DNA from: Nitrosophilus labii
GTDB lineage: Bacteria; Campylobacterota; Campylobacteria; Campylobacterales; Nitratiruptoraceae
DNA: 64,000 nt
Assembly (NCBI RefSeq): GCF_014466985.1
Contig: NZ_AP022826.1
Location: 1,860,001 to 1,924,000, forward strand
Direction of reading: 5' to 3'
Shown: piece after piece, positions 42,326 to 52,800 of the stretch
Numbering within the stretch: position 1 is the first letter of the stretch
Layout: every line of letters starts with the position of its first letter
Program-made: the position numbers and the translations under genes
Notes under the pieces: generated by a model
Databases searched by the model: none
The model's input: only the letters and a program-made list of their open reading frames with translations
What the model was told of the DNA's origin: nothing

Positions 42326-43351
42326 CTATTTCCATATTCCAGGTATATGTGTTCCACATTTTGGACAGTCACCTTTTTCGTTTAGATTATTTTTGACTAT
42401 TTCTCCTATGTAGCCAAATCTATCTATAACCTTAAATCCGCAGCTTGGACAGTATGTGGACTCTAAGTCCGTATCGGGATAGTTGCCTATATAGATAAAG
42501 TTTAGTCCCTCTTCTTTCCCTATCTGATAAGCTCTTTTTAGAGTCTCTATAGGCGTTGCTGGACGATCGAGCATTTTGAAGTCCGGATGGAATCTTGAGA
42601 TATGCCAAGGTATGTTTGGATCGATATCGGCTATAAATTTCGTAATATCTCTAAGTTCTTCGTCGCTATCGTTGATACCGGGTATGATAAGAGTGGTGGT
42701 CTCTATCCATATCCCTTTTGAGTGTGCGTACTTTACGGTCTCAAGAACCGGTTTGAGTCTCGCACCGCTTATTTTTCGATAACTTTCATCTTTGAAAAAC
42801 TTAATATCTATATTCATTGCATCAAGAAATGGACAAAGTTCATCAATCGCTTTTCTTGTTTCAAAACCGCTCGTTACATATACGTTTTTTAATCCTTTTT
42901 CATGAGCTAGTTTTGCCGTATCGTAAGTATATTCGAAAAAAACCACCGGCTCGTTGTACGTATAAGCTATAGATTTACATTTCGCTTCTAATGCTAAAGA
43001 GACTATTTTTTTAGGCGGCATATCGTATCCAAAAACTTCGTAATTATGGGTTTGTGGATGTTGACTAATCTCCCAGTTTTGACAAAATTGACAACTAAAA
43101 TTACACCCTACCGTACCTATAGACATTACCTTGCTATTAGGCAAAAAATGAAAAAGGGGCTTTTTCTCTATAGGATCTATATTGGCCGCTGCGGCAAGAG
43201 CGTATACGGTAAGTTTTAATTTGCCATCTTCGTTAACCCTAACTCCGCACTTTCCAAACTCGTTAGGCGCAAGCTTACAAGCGTGCGCACAGGCAAGGCA
43301 CAATACTCTTTTATCTTCTAACTCTTTTGATAGCCATGCATCCGTAACCAT
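42326..43351 (-). CDS. amrS: AmmeMemoRadiSam-system radical SAM enzyme
   Basis: 341 residues. The radical SAM motif CNFSCQFCQNWEISQ is a C-x3-C-x2-C that holds the [4Fe-4S] cluster. An N-terminal CLACAHACKLAPNEFGKCGVR may bind another metal, and the C-terminal CPSC...CPKC pairs are zinc-ribbon like. VTSGFETRKAIDE and DAMNIDIKFFKDESYRK are typical of AmrS. The system usually has AmrA and AmrB (MEMO) partners, which are not next to it here. AGGAGC ahead of the ATG. Confidence 0.9.
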   Translation of the reverse strand: MVTDAWLSKELEDKRVLCLACAHACKLAPNEFGKCGVRVNEDGKLKLTVYALAAAANIDPIEKKPLFHFLPNSKVMSIGTVGCNFSCQFCQNWEISQHPQTHNYEVFGYDMPPKKIVSLALEAKCKSIAYTYNEPVVFFEYTYDTAKLAHEKGLKNVYVTSGFETRKAIDELCPFLDAMNIDIKFFKDESYRKISGARLKPVLETVKYAHSKGIWIETTTLIIPGINDSDEELRDITKFIADIDPNIPWHISRFHPDFKMLDRPATPIETLKRAYQIGKEEGLNFIYIGNYPDTDLESTYCPSCGFKVIDRFGYIGEIVKNNLNEKGDCPKCGTHIPGIWK

Positions 43352-43552
43352 AGCCGCTCCTTTTTGATCATTATATCACAATAATTAAAATTTAATATTC
43401 TGACTAAAATGCAAGTGTAAATAGATATGTGATACTTATCGAGTAGTTGGTTATCGGACATAAAGCTATTAGAGACGATAAACGAATGTATAATAACTTT
43501 ATTATTTACCCTCCTATACTAATGCTAATATACTAATTTGTCAATGCCAAAT

Positions 43553-44146
43553 TTAAGGGATAACGGGTGGTGTTATCTTATTTTCACAAATTGAGTACTC
43601 TTTGCCTACTCTAGCGATCAAATCTAACTCTATATGAAGTTTTTCTTTGTCCGTTACGAATTTATCATCCACAAAATATTTTTCTACCTCTAAAATCAAA
43701 GGAACTGTTTTACTCCCTTTTAGATCCACTACTTGGTTTAGGGTACAGAAAAAGGCGCTAGGAGAATTTTTTATCATAGGTGGAAACTCTTCAAAAACTC
43801 TTTTTGTATCTATATTAAAATATTCGGCTTCGCTAGTATCGTGAGGCAGATCCTTTGAGGTGTAATGCATATCTTTTAGCAGTTCTTGGGAAACAAAACA
43901 TATAGTACATTTTTTTGTTTTTAAAATGTTTTTAAGCGTATCTTTGGGTTCGCCGTTTTTTTTATGTCCTATAGAGACTATTAGAGCCGGTGGTTCTGAT
44001 GATAGAGGAATAAAGTAGCTAAAGGGTGCAATGTTTATTATATCTTCATGTTCCGTAACTATCCATGCTATGGGTCTAGGTACTACGGTATGGCTCATTA
44101 TCTTATATCTTTGCAAAGGATTAAGATGTTTGAAATCTAGTCTCAA
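43553..44146 (-). CDS. Flavin reductase-family protein (FMN-binding split barrel)
   Basis: 197 residues from a TTG start (44144-44146) with AAGGAG six bases before it. Flavin-binding pattern: YKIMSHTVVPRPIAWIVTE, INIAPFSYFIPLSSEPPALIVSI, KDTLKNI and FPPMIKNSPSAFF. Family members bind FMN and reduce it or use it as cofactor. The actual partner is unknown. The gap of 200 bases upstream (43352-43552) carries no feature except a short TACTAAT-rich stretch near 43520. Confidence 0.85.
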   Translation of the reverse strand: MRLDFKHLNPLQRYKIMSHTVVPRPIAWIVTEHEDIINIAPFSYFIPLSSEPPALIVSIGHKKNGEPKDTLKNILKTKKCTICFVSQELLKDMHYTSKDLPHDTSEAEYFNIDTKRVFEEFPPMIKNSPSAFFCTLNQVVDLKGSKTVPLILEVEKYFVDDKFVTDKEKLHIELDLIARVGKEYSICENKITPPVIP

Positions 44147-44155
44147 TGTAACTCC

Positions 44156-44473
44156 TTATAGAAAATTTTCCATATTATCTTTTATATCTTCTACAACCAA
44201 AGACATCTCTAAAAATATAGAGTAGTATCTACTTTTTGGCGTCAGATATTTTTTCGATTCTTCATATTTATTCCATAAAAGTTCTAATTTATCAAAATCT
44301 TCTTTCTTAAAAGCCTCAAGAGTTTTTGCGGCATCTATGAATCCTTGTAGTATAAGGGATGTATTTTCGTCACACCTTTTTATGTGCTCTTGCAAAATTT
44401 CTGCTGCCTCTTTAAAGCTTTGTTCTACCAAAGCATCTATATATCTAAACATATCTCTTTCTATGCTCCCCAT
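44156..44473 (-). CDS. Small helical protein, function unknown
   Basis: 105 residues, soluble, predicted all-helical (MFRYIDALVEQSFKEAAEIL, AKTLEAFKKEDFDKLELLW, YYSIFLEMSLVVEDIKDNM). AGGAG precedes the ATG. Lies 9 bases from the flavin reductase start and 17 from ppk2 on the same strand, so the three may form one transcript. No family recognised. It may be a regulator or partner of PPK2. Confidence 0.6.
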   Translation of the reverse strand: MGSIERDMFRYIDALVEQSFKEAAEILQEHIKRCDENTSLILQGFIDAAKTLEAFKKEDFDKLELLWNKYEESKKYLTPKSRYYSIFLEMSLVVEDIKDNMENFL

Positions 44474-44490
44474 TTTTTACTCCTTTTTTA

Positions 44491-45249
44491 TTAAGGTGCG
44501 ATCAATCCCTTTTCGTAGCAGCTTGTATCAAATTCGAAAACTATTTTGGGGTCATAAATCAAAAGCTCTTTATTTTTTCCCGGATATTCGCGTTTATTAA
44601 GAAAATGTTTTATAGTGTTTATTCTAGCCTCTTTTTTATCGTCTGCCCTAACAACGTACCAAGGAGCATATGCAAAATGGGTTTTTGCGAACATTTCGTC
44701 TCTAGCTATAGAGTACTCTTTCCATAGTTTTTGAGCTTTTTCGTCTATAGGACTTATTTTCCACTGTTTTAAAGGATCTTTTTTTCTCTCTTCAAGTCTT
44801 TTTTTCTGCTCCTCTTTAGAAATATCTAAATAATATTTTGTTAAAAACATTCCTTCATGAACTAGAAGATATTCAAAATTAGGAACTTGTTCCATAAATT
44901 TTTCATACTGGTCTTCTGTACAAAAGCCCATAACTATTTCCACTCCTGCTCTATTGTACCAACTTCTGTTGAAAAAGACCATCTCTCCTCCTCTTGGGAG
45001 GTAGTGAATATATCTTTGAAAATACCAAAATTTTTTGTCAAGTTCGGTTGGTTTGCTAAGAGCCACTACTCTTGTATCCCTTGGACTTAAATATTCTGTA
45101 AATCTTTTTATCGTTCCATCTTTTCCAGCTGCATCTCTTCCTTCAAAAATAGTACAGACTTTTAAATCGTTTTCTATAACATGCCTTTGAAACTTAACTA
45201 GCTCAACTTGAAGATAATAAAGAATTTTTTTATACTCTTTTTTGTCCAT
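44491..45249 (-). CDS. ppk2: Polyphosphate kinase 2
   Basis: 252 residues from ATG 45247-45249 (GGGAG upstream); the frame stays open up to 45345 but the family starts here. Walker A FEGRDAAGKDGTIK, then VVALSKPTELDKKFWYFQRYI, FFNRSWYNRAGVE (Walker B-like) and KYYLDISKEEQKKRL as lid. Single-domain class I PPK2, which transfers phosphate between polyP and nucleotides. End: FEFDTSCYEKGL. Confidence 0.93.
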   Translation of the reverse strand: MDKKEYKKILYYLQVELVKFQRHVIENDLKVCTIFEGRDAAGKDGTIKRFTEYLSPRDTRVVALSKPTELDKKFWYFQRYIHYLPRGGEMVFFNRSWYNRAGVEIVMGFCTEDQYEKFMEQVPNFEYLLVHEGMFLTKYYLDISKEEQKKRLEERKKDPLKQWKISPIDEKAQKLWKEYSIARDEMFAKTHFAYAPWYVVRADDKKEARINTIKHFLNKREYPGKNKELLIYDPKIVFEFDTSCYEKGLIAP

Positions 45250-45367
45250 AGTGGCTCCCGAAGTATAGCTTTTACTATTTATTATAGTATCTAATATTTG
45301 ATTTAAAGCTTTAAAAGAGTTAGTATTACTATCGGTTATACACAAATTTTTATTTTAGAGGTACCTT

Positions 45368-46531
45368 TTAGTTTCTAAAGTATTTATAAATTATCTTCGA
45401 TAAAAAAATGAATGTTGTAATAGATGTTCCTATCAATGCAAAATTGAGAGCGAAACTTTTACCATAATATTCCCACAAATAACCGATGGCGTAAGCCCCT
45501 AGAGAGCCAAACAGTGCTATTGCGGCATAAAAAATACCGTAAACGCTTGCTTTGTTGTCACAAAAAGAGGCTATATATGCTCTGTTGGCATTTAGTGAAA
45601 ATACGGTAAAAAGTCCTAAAAAGCCAAAAGCCATCCATATAAATATATCTTGGTTTAGATTTAAAAGAAGTAATGAGAGTATGCCAAATAGATATGAGAT
45701 AATTAATGCTGTATAGTGCCCTGTTTTATCTATTATGATACCAGATATATAGCTTGTTAAAGTTTGAGTTAGAGTAGATACGATGAAAAGAAGAGGTATA
45801 AATACGGTATCTATACCGACATCTTTTGCTTGCATAGTGAAAAAAGCCTCATTGAAGAAGAAAAAGATAAATATAAAGTAAAAAAACAGATTACCCACAA
45901 CTACTTTATCTTGGTCTGTAAGTTTAAACTCTTTTTTCACCTTTTTTTTAGGAGCATCTTTTACAAAAAATATAACAATAAAGAGGGCGATAGCTCCGGG
46001 AATTATAGTAGCATAAAATATGTTTCTGATTATCTCTTCACTTTTTCCTAAAAAATATAGAAGCAAAAATAGCAAAACCGTCCCCAAGAGTTCACCGGCT
46101 ATATCTAAAGTTTTGTGAAAACCAAAAGTTTTTCCCATCTGACTTTTTTTACCATAATTAGCAATCAGCGCGTCTTTTGGAGCCGAACGTAAAGCTTTTC
46201 CTACTCTCTCAAACGCTTTTAGAACAGCAACGCTTTTATAAGAGGTTGCAAATCCCATCAATGGTTTGCTAAGAGCAGACAGAGCATAACCGGCTACTAC
46301 TAAAGGTTTAACTATGCCGTATCTATCAGAGATGTATCCACTTACGAGCCTTAAGGCGTATGAAACCAAAGTAGCAATAGCGACAATGATGCCAAGTTTG
46401 TCCACTCCTTCGTTTAGATAAACCACGATAAATATAGGAAGAATCGGATTTATCATTGCACTGGCAAAATCAGTGAAGAAACTTACGAGTCCAAGGTAGA
46501 TTATATTTTTGTTTATCAATATTTTCTCCAA
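45368..46531 (-). CDS. MFS transporter
   Basis: 387 residues, about 12 membrane segments. GYISDRYGIVKPLVVAGY after TM2 is the MFS loop motif, and RVGKALRSAPKDALIANY resembles the R-x-x-x-x-x-R-x-x-x-D segment of MFS proteins with similarity to nucleoside or drug exporters. Substrate not told by sequence. Its start overlaps trkH by 16 bases, so it is third after trkA and trkH. Confidence 0.85.
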   Translation of the reverse strand: MEKILINKNIIYLGLVSFFTDFASAMINPILPIFIVVYLNEGVDKLGIIVAIATLVSYALRLVSGYISDRYGIVKPLVVAGYALSALSKPLMGFATSYKSVAVLKAFERVGKALRSAPKDALIANYGKKSQMGKTFGFHKTLDIAGELLGTVLLFLLLYFLGKSEEIIRNIFYATIIPGAIALFIVIFFVKDAPKKKVKKEFKLTDQDKVVVGNLFFYFIFIFFFFNEAFFTMQAKDVGIDTVFIPLLFIVSTLTQTLTSYISGIIIDKTGHYTALIISYLFGILSLLLLNLNQDIFIWMAFGFLGLFTVFSLNANRAYIASFCDNKASVYGIFYAAIALFGSLGAYAIGYLWEYYGKSFALNFALIGTSITTFIFLSKIIYKYFRN

Positions 46532-47970
46532 AAGTCTTTTGTTAATAAGATGATAAAAGTGTAAAACTCCAATCTTCCGATTATCATAAAGATAGCCAAG
46601 AGCACTTTATCAAAAGATGAAAAAAAACTAAAATTTTGCGTAGGACCCACATCCGCAAAACCAGGACCAATGTTACCTATACAAGCGATAGAAGCACTAA
46701 AAGATGTCATAAAAGTATAACCTTTTGCGTACAAGTATAGAGTTAAAGCGGTGTTTGTAAGGGCAAAAAGAAAGAAAAAAGCGGTTACGCTGCCTAAAAT
46801 ATGGCTTGATACTTTGTTGTTATCTACAAATATTCCTATGACTGCATTTGGATGAAGTATCTTTTTTATTTGAACAAAAAGATTTTTAAACAATACCACA
46901 TATCTTATCACTTTCACTCCTCCAGCCGTAGAGCCTGCATTACCTCCTATAAGCATCGCTACAAAGATAGTAGCCGTTGCAGCATATCCCCATTTTTCAT
47001 AATCCAGTGAGGCAAAGCCGGTTGTGGTCAAAATGGATGATATCGTAAAAAAGGAGTGGGTGAGTGAGTAAAAAAGAGAATCGTTGCTTTGTATTAGATG
47101 TAGCAGTGTTAGGGTAAAAGATAGGGAAAAGAAAACTATGAGATACCACTTAACCTCTTCACTTCTATATCCGCTAGTATCTTTTTTTAAAAATTTAAGA
47201 TGAGCGATGAAGTTGATACCGGATAAAAGCATAAAAACGGTTGTTGTCCATAAAATTAATGGATTATCTTTCCAAAATCCCAAGGATTCATTTTTTGTTG
47301 AAAATCCTCCAGTTGAAATAGTAGAAAAAGCATGATTTACTGCGTCAAAGAGGCTCATACCTTCAGCCCACAACAGAATAGCATCTATAACCGTTAAAAA
47401 AATATATATTCTCCAAAGTCTTATTGCGGTATCTTTTATTTTAGGTGTAAGTTTTTCCATTTTTATACCGGTAGATTCGGCTTTGAAAAGCGTCATAGAA
47501 CCGGTTGGGTTTATCAAAGTCAAAAGTCCTACACCTAAAACTATAATACCCATACCTCCAAGCCAATGCATAAGGCTTCTTAGCATCAAAGTTGTATGTG
47601 ACAAAGATTCTATATCTGTAAATATTGTGGCACCAGTAGTGGTAAAACCGCTAATAGCTTCGAAAAAAGCATCGGCAAGTTTTATATCGGTAGTTAGATA
47701 TAAAGCTCCTCCACCGGCAATTCCAAGTAAAATCCATATAAGATTTACGGCCAAAATAGACTCTTTTATCCCCATTTTAAAAGGATGGTTTGATAAAAGA
47801 GAAAATATTGAAAAATTGATACCTAAAAAAATTAGATTGGATATTAAAATGGTTTTTACCTCTTCATGATAAATGAAAGCACAGATTATAGGTATAAAAA
47901 AAAAGAGTGAAAGCCCAATGCCGATAGCGCTTATAAATTTAGTTAAGCTTTTTATAGATTGTAGATCCAA
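46516..47970 (-). CDS. trkH: Trk-type potassium uptake membrane subunit
   Basis: 484 residues. Four pore loops with T-G-x-T/S-G-type filters: ISGFTTTGATIF, FSTISTGGFSTKNE, SSILTTTGFASLDYE and ACIGNIGPGFADVGP. KVKR-like basic ends and G-G-N-A-G-S-T-A-G-G-V-K-V mark TrkH. It forms the K+ pore regulated by TrkA, with which it overlaps by 19 bases. Confidence 0.95.
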   Translation of the reverse strand: MDLQSIKSLTKFISAIGIGLSLFFFIPIICAFIYHEEVKTILISNLIFLGINFSIFSLLSNHPFKMGIKESILAVNLIWILLGIAGGGALYLTTDIKLADAFFEAISGFTTTGATIFTDIESLSHTTLMLRSLMHWLGGMGIIVLGVGLLTLINPTGSMTLFKAESTGIKMEKLTPKIKDTAIRLWRIYIFLTVIDAILLWAEGMSLFDAVNHAFSTISTGGFSTKNESLGFWKDNPLILWTTTVFMLLSGINFIAHLKFLKKDTSGYRSEEVKWYLIVFFSLSFTLTLLHLIQSNDSLFYSLTHSFFTISSILTTTGFASLDYEKWGYAATATIFVAMLIGGNAGSTAGGVKVIRYVVLFKNLFVQIKKILHPNAVIGIFVDNNKVSSHILGSVTAFFFLFALTNTALTLYLYAKGYTFMTSFSASIACIGNIGPGFADVGPTQNFSFFSSFDKVLLAIFMIIGRLEFYTFIILLTKDFWRKY

Positions 47971-49277
47971 TCTTTTATCTTCTCCTCTAAATAAGACTTT
48001 AAGAAAATCACTATCAAATCTCCCTCTTTAAGAGTTATTTTATCGGAAAAATCAAAGATTACCCCGTCTCTTACATAAAAAGAGAGCAAATCTTCAAGCT
48101 TTAAAGGTTTTATGGTTTTACCGATAAGTGTTGAATTTGGAAATATTTTTCTCATAAAAATAGTTCCTCTTCCGCCGCAATAGTGCTTTTCGGTAATAAT
48201 AGAACTTGAGCCTATTTTTTCCAGTATAGAGTAATAAGCGTTTGATTTTGGACCTCTTACGGCTACGATACCTAGTTTGTGCATTAGATAGTATAGTTCC
48301 ATATTGTTGTTTATGGCAACTGTTTTTTTTACTCCATACTCTTTCGCTTCTAGGCATTTGATAATATTTTCTTCATCTTCATTGCTAGTAGCTATTATCA
48401 TATCGGCGTTTTTTATATTTTCCTCTTCATATAGTGAATGCTCAATATATTTACTATTTATAACCATCACTCTATTTTGTAAAGCTTCAGAAGCTCTTTT
48501 ACAAAGAAATGGATCTTTTTCTATTACTTTGATCTCTACTCTCTTTTCTAAAAGGGCTTTTGCTATTTCAACTCCTAAAATATCTGCACCAAATATAGCT
48601 ACTTTATTCAACTCTTTGGGAGTTTCGGTATCAAGTATTGAGCATAGTTGTTTTATGGTACTTGTTTCCCCGAAAAGATAGATAAGATCATTTTGTTTTA
48701 TACGATCGTTTTTTTTAGGTATAAAAAACTTTTTTTCTCTCTCAAAGCCTACTACAACCAACTTTTCATTGTTTAAAAGGTGTAGATAATCGATACTAAG
48801 TTCACTATTTTGTACTTGCACAGATACAAGTTTATAGTCTGTAAATATAAAATCTTTTACGTTGTTGGCTTTTGAAAAATCCAAAAGAGACTTTATTGAA
48901 AGTGCCGTGGAAACAAAAGGAAATACCGCATCGTCAATTCTAAGTTTTTGGGCAATTGAGCTTTTTGCAAAATATCTGTTTCTAAGTCTGATGATTTTTC
49001 TTTTTACGTCTATTATATCGTCTGCTATCAATGTTGAGAGTATATTGGCTTCGTCGCTGTCTGTTACGGCTATAAATATATCGAAACTCTTTTCTATTAA
49101 GATTTTATAAGTATCGGGGTCTTCTATATCTCCTGAAATTGGCATTATATCTATAGCCTCTTGAAGTCTTCCCAGTGCATTCGCATTTCTATCTATAACG
49201 GTAACATTATGTTTCAAAGAGAGAGTCTTTGCAAGTCTGTAACCTACTCTTCCGGCACCTGCAATTATAATATCCAT
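47952..49277 (-). CDS. trkA: Trk potassium uptake regulator
   Basis: 441 residues with two RCK modules: DIIIAGAGRVGYRLAKTL is the first nucleotide-binding loop, VAIFGADILGVEIAKALLEKRVE the second, each followed by a TrkA_C-type domain (the last ends GRGTIFMRKIFPNSTLIGKTI). Binds NAD(H)/ATP and gates TrkH. First gene of the trkA-trkH-MFS operon; GGAT-like but weak ribosome-binding site upstream. Confidence 0.95.
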   Translation of the reverse strand: MDIIIAGAGRVGYRLAKTLSLKHNVTVIDRNANALGRLQEAIDIMPISGDIEDPDTYKILIEKSFDIFIAVTDSDEANILSTLIADDIIDVKRKIIRLRNRYFAKSSIAQKLRIDDAVFPFVSTALSIKSLLDFSKANNVKDFIFTDYKLVSVQVQNSELSIDYLHLLNNEKLVVVGFEREKKFFIPKKNDRIKQNDLIYLFGETSTIKQLCSILDTETPKELNKVAIFGADILGVEIAKALLEKRVEIKVIEKDPFLCKRASEALQNRVMVINSKYIEHSLYEEENIKNADMIIATSNEDEENIIKCLEAKEYGVKKTVAINNNMELYYLMHKLGIVAVRGPKSNAYYSILEKIGSSSIITEKHYCGGRGTIFMRKIFPNSTLIGKTIKPLKLEDLLSFYVRDGVIFDFSDKITLKEGDLIVIFLKSYLEEKIKDWIYNL

Positions 49278-49303
49278 ACTTTTGTCTTATTTTTAAGATT
49301 TTG

Positions 49304-49879
49304 TTATTTTACAATACCTTTTATAAAAAAGTCACAGGCCTCTTGCGCAAACTTGTCTAGATGTTGATCGTAATTAAGCCAATATTCGATATATCCGAAG
49401 GTGAAAGAGTGAAACAGACAGGCTAGTTTTATGTAATCGTCGGTTTTTAGATTTTCCATCTTTTCAAACTCTTTTGCCAAAATCTCATATATCTTTAAAG
49501 CCGGGTTACCCTTGTTTGCATTAAGTTTTGCGAAAAATAGAGGATCACCGGCAACTGTATCTTTTAAAAGGTTCACTTTTGACTTGAATGTTTCAAATTT
49601 TAGTTTAACGAAAAACTCTAATCTTTCCCTAGGTGACTCTATTCTCTCAAAACCTTTTTTAAGATTTTTAACGAACGTATCTATTTGGTATTTAACATAT
49701 TCATAAAAAAGTTCGTCTTTTGAAGAAAAAAAGTTATATAAAGCACCTACGGATATACCGCAATGTGCCGCAATATCAGCCATTTTCGATTTTTCGAAAC
49801 CGTTTTTTTCTAAAAATTCTCCAGCTTTTTTTAAAATCAACTCTTTTTTATATTCTCTTATCTTATCTTTTAAATTCAT
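49304..49879 (-). CDS. TetR-family repressor
   Basis: 191 residues. The N-terminal HTH is clear: EKNGFEKSKMADIAAHCGISVGALYNFFSSKDELFYEYVK. The C-terminal ligand domain is generic. It lies 9 bases after the RND gene on the same strand and ends the efflux operon (TolC, MFP, RND, TetR). It is most likely an autoregulating control of the pump. Confidence 0.9.
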   Translation of the reverse strand: MNLKDKIREYKKELILKKAGEFLEKNGFEKSKMADIAAHCGISVGALYNFFSSKDELFYEYVKYQIDTFVKNLKKGFERIESPRERLEFFVKLKFETFKSKVNLLKDTVAGDPLFFAKLNANKGNPALKIYEILAKEFEKMENLKTDDYIKLACLFHSFTFGYIEYWLNYDQHLDKFAQEACDFFIKGIVK

Positions 49880-49888
49880 TCTATACCT

Positions 49889-52800
49889 TTAAAATTCTGT
49901 TACTTTTTTCCCTCTGTATATCCAAACGAAAATGATAGGAATGAAAACCAACGTCAAAAAGGTTCCAACCATCAACCCGCCTATCGCAACCGCTCCCAAA
50001 GGGGCAAGTCTCTCTAGTCCGATTGCCCATCCAAGAGCGACAGGTAACATCCCGGCTGTCGTAGCAAAAGCGGTCATCAACACGGGTCTAGTTCTGATCT
50101 TAATACTCTCGACCATTGCATCCATTGCGTCTAATCCTTTTTTCATCCCTAAAAGAGCGAATTCTATCAAAAGAATCGCATTGTTTACAATAATACCGCT
50201 TAAAAGTATAAAACCCATCATAGCAGGCATTGAAGTATGATAATCCATCAAAAGCAAAATCCAGCTAGCGCCTATTAAGGTTAAAGGGATGGAAAAAATG
50301 ATCAAAAGCGGGGCTCTAAAAGAGTTGAACATAGGTACTAACGTTAAAAATATAAGCCCTATCCCGAAAGCTACCGCTTTAACCATCCTTTTGGCGGAAT
50401 CTTCAAACTGCGCAATATCTCCCGTGTGAGTCATCTCTACATTTTGTGGCAGTTTTACATCTTTAAAGGCTTTATCGAAATTTTGCATAATATGAGAAAT
50501 AGCAGCTTTTTCTCTAAAGCCGTAAACATCAACTGTATATTTAAGACCTTCTCTGGTTATAAGACTCGGTTCTATCAGCTTTTCTATTTTTGCAAATGCA
50601 AAAAGCGGTACTTTTCCTTTTGGTGTATCTATAAGTATAGTTTTGATTAGTTTTAGAGCCTGTTTTTGTTCCTCACCTCTTACTCTTATCAAGATATCGT
50701 TGGAGTTATCAACAGGCTTGAAAGCTGCAGGAGTTCCTTTTAGATAGAGACCTATCTGCTTGGCAATCATATCTGAGGTAAGATTGTAAGTTAGAGCTTT
50801 TTGCTCGTCAATAATGAGTTTATATACGGTTTTATCAAGATCCCAAGTTTTGGCTACGTTAACAAGTCCTTGAGTATTTTGCAAAACTTTTAAAAGTTTC
50901 TCTGAAGAAGTTTGCAGAGATTTTATATCCTCTGAACTTAGCATTACGTCAACATTTCCTCTTATGCTGGAAAGTGCGGTAGCACCGTAATCGAAAACTG
51001 TGAAATATTTGATATTTGGTATTTTTTGTAGTTTTTCTCTTATTTTTCTTTCTATATCCCAGATACTCTCTTCTCTTTCAAATCTGTTTACGTAAGCGGC
51101 GGTTATTGCGATTTGATCTATACCGCTACCGCTACCGATACTCAAAACACCCGGTTCGCTTCCTATGCTTGCGGATACTCTAAGTACTTTGCCGCTTTCA
51201 TATACAGCTTGATTTATCTTTTTAAGAGTCTCTTCGCTTTTTTGGATTGGCAAATTTGGGTCCATAGTAACGTTTATTTTTACTATACCCGTATCCATAG
51301 GCGGCATCAGCTCTTGGCCTACAAGCGGCATTACAACTCTAGCGCTTATAATAAAAAGCAAAAGCAGTGTTACGAAATATAAAAATGCTATAGGTCTGCT
51401 TTGCATAGCTGTCTTTGCGAGAGTTATGAAGAAATTTCTTGCTGCATTATTAAAACTGTTTGTTATTTTTGCAAAAAGATCTTCAGCTTTTAATATCAAA
51501 GGAGATTTTATTGCCAAAAATTTCAAACTTAAAAGAGGAACCGTAGTTATTGATATAACATATGAGGCCGCCAAAGCTATCAGTAGTGTTGAAACTAGGG
51601 GTCTAAAAATTGTTTGTGGATAGTCTCCTACAAACATTATAGGAAAAAGTGCCGCCATTGTTGTTATAGTGCCGCTTAAATCGGCAAACATTATCTCTTT
51701 AGTGCCTTCAATCACCGCTTTTTGGATAGGTTTTTTGAGTTCTTTGTAGTGCCGCTCAATATTTTCCATCACTACAACCGCATCATCTAGCAATAGTCCT
51801 AAAGCAAGTATTATGGCTGTTAAGGTTACGACGCTAAACTCTATCTCAAATAGATACATCATAGATACAGTTGCGGCGTAAACCAAAGGGATGGTAAAGA
51901 GTACCACTAAAACCTGTCTAAATGAAGCGAGAAAAAAGAAGGCCACTATGGTGGACATTATGATGGCGTCTCTTAAGGATTCGAACATATTTGTAATGCT
52001 CTGTTCAATCGTATCTTTTTGAGTATCGGTTATTTCAAACTCAAGTTCCGGATAGGCTGCTTTTATAACTTTAAGTTTTTCTTCTACGCTGTTTATCGTT
52101 TTTATAACATCGGCATCTATGGATCTCTGTATCGATAGTGCGATTGCGGGTTTGCCATTGCCGTAATATAGTGCACTATTGTCATAATGTCCATAATATA
52201 CTTTTGCCACATCTTCTAAAAGAAGATTATCAGTTATGTGGATTTTTTTTATCTCTTCAAGATTTTCTCTTTTCCCTTTTGATTTAAGCAAGAATCTACC
52301 TCTAGGGATATCTAAAAAACCTATCGCGTAGTCTTTGTCGTTTTTTGAGAGTACGCCTAAAATACCGTCGAAGTTTAAAGAGTATCTATCAAGAAGATTT
52401 TTGTCGACTTCGATGAGAATCTCTTTTTCAAAACCTCCAAAAATCTCAACGTTTGAAACGCCTTTAGTTTTTAAAAGCTCGTTTTTTATCCGATTTTCGC
52501 AAATCTCTCGTACTTCTACCAAAGAACCTTTTTTAGAAGAGACACCGATAGTGATTACTGGAGGCGTTGCCGCTGTGATTTTGTGAATTTGGGGCTCTTT
52601 GATATCCGTAGGGAGAGAAGATCTGATTTTGGAAATTGCGTTTGCAACATCACTAGCTGCGCTCTCTATATCTTTTTCATACTCAAACTCCGCTCTTATA
52701 ACACTTACTTCGTCTATGGTTGTAGAGTAAACTCTTCTTATTTTATCCAGAGTATAGAGCTCTTTTTCAACCGGAACTGCCACATTGGAAGCCAAATCTT

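Noticed and set aside
43517-43540. Another TACTAAT-type array
   Set aside because: Only about three irregular units in an AT-rich gap, too few to separate from chance.
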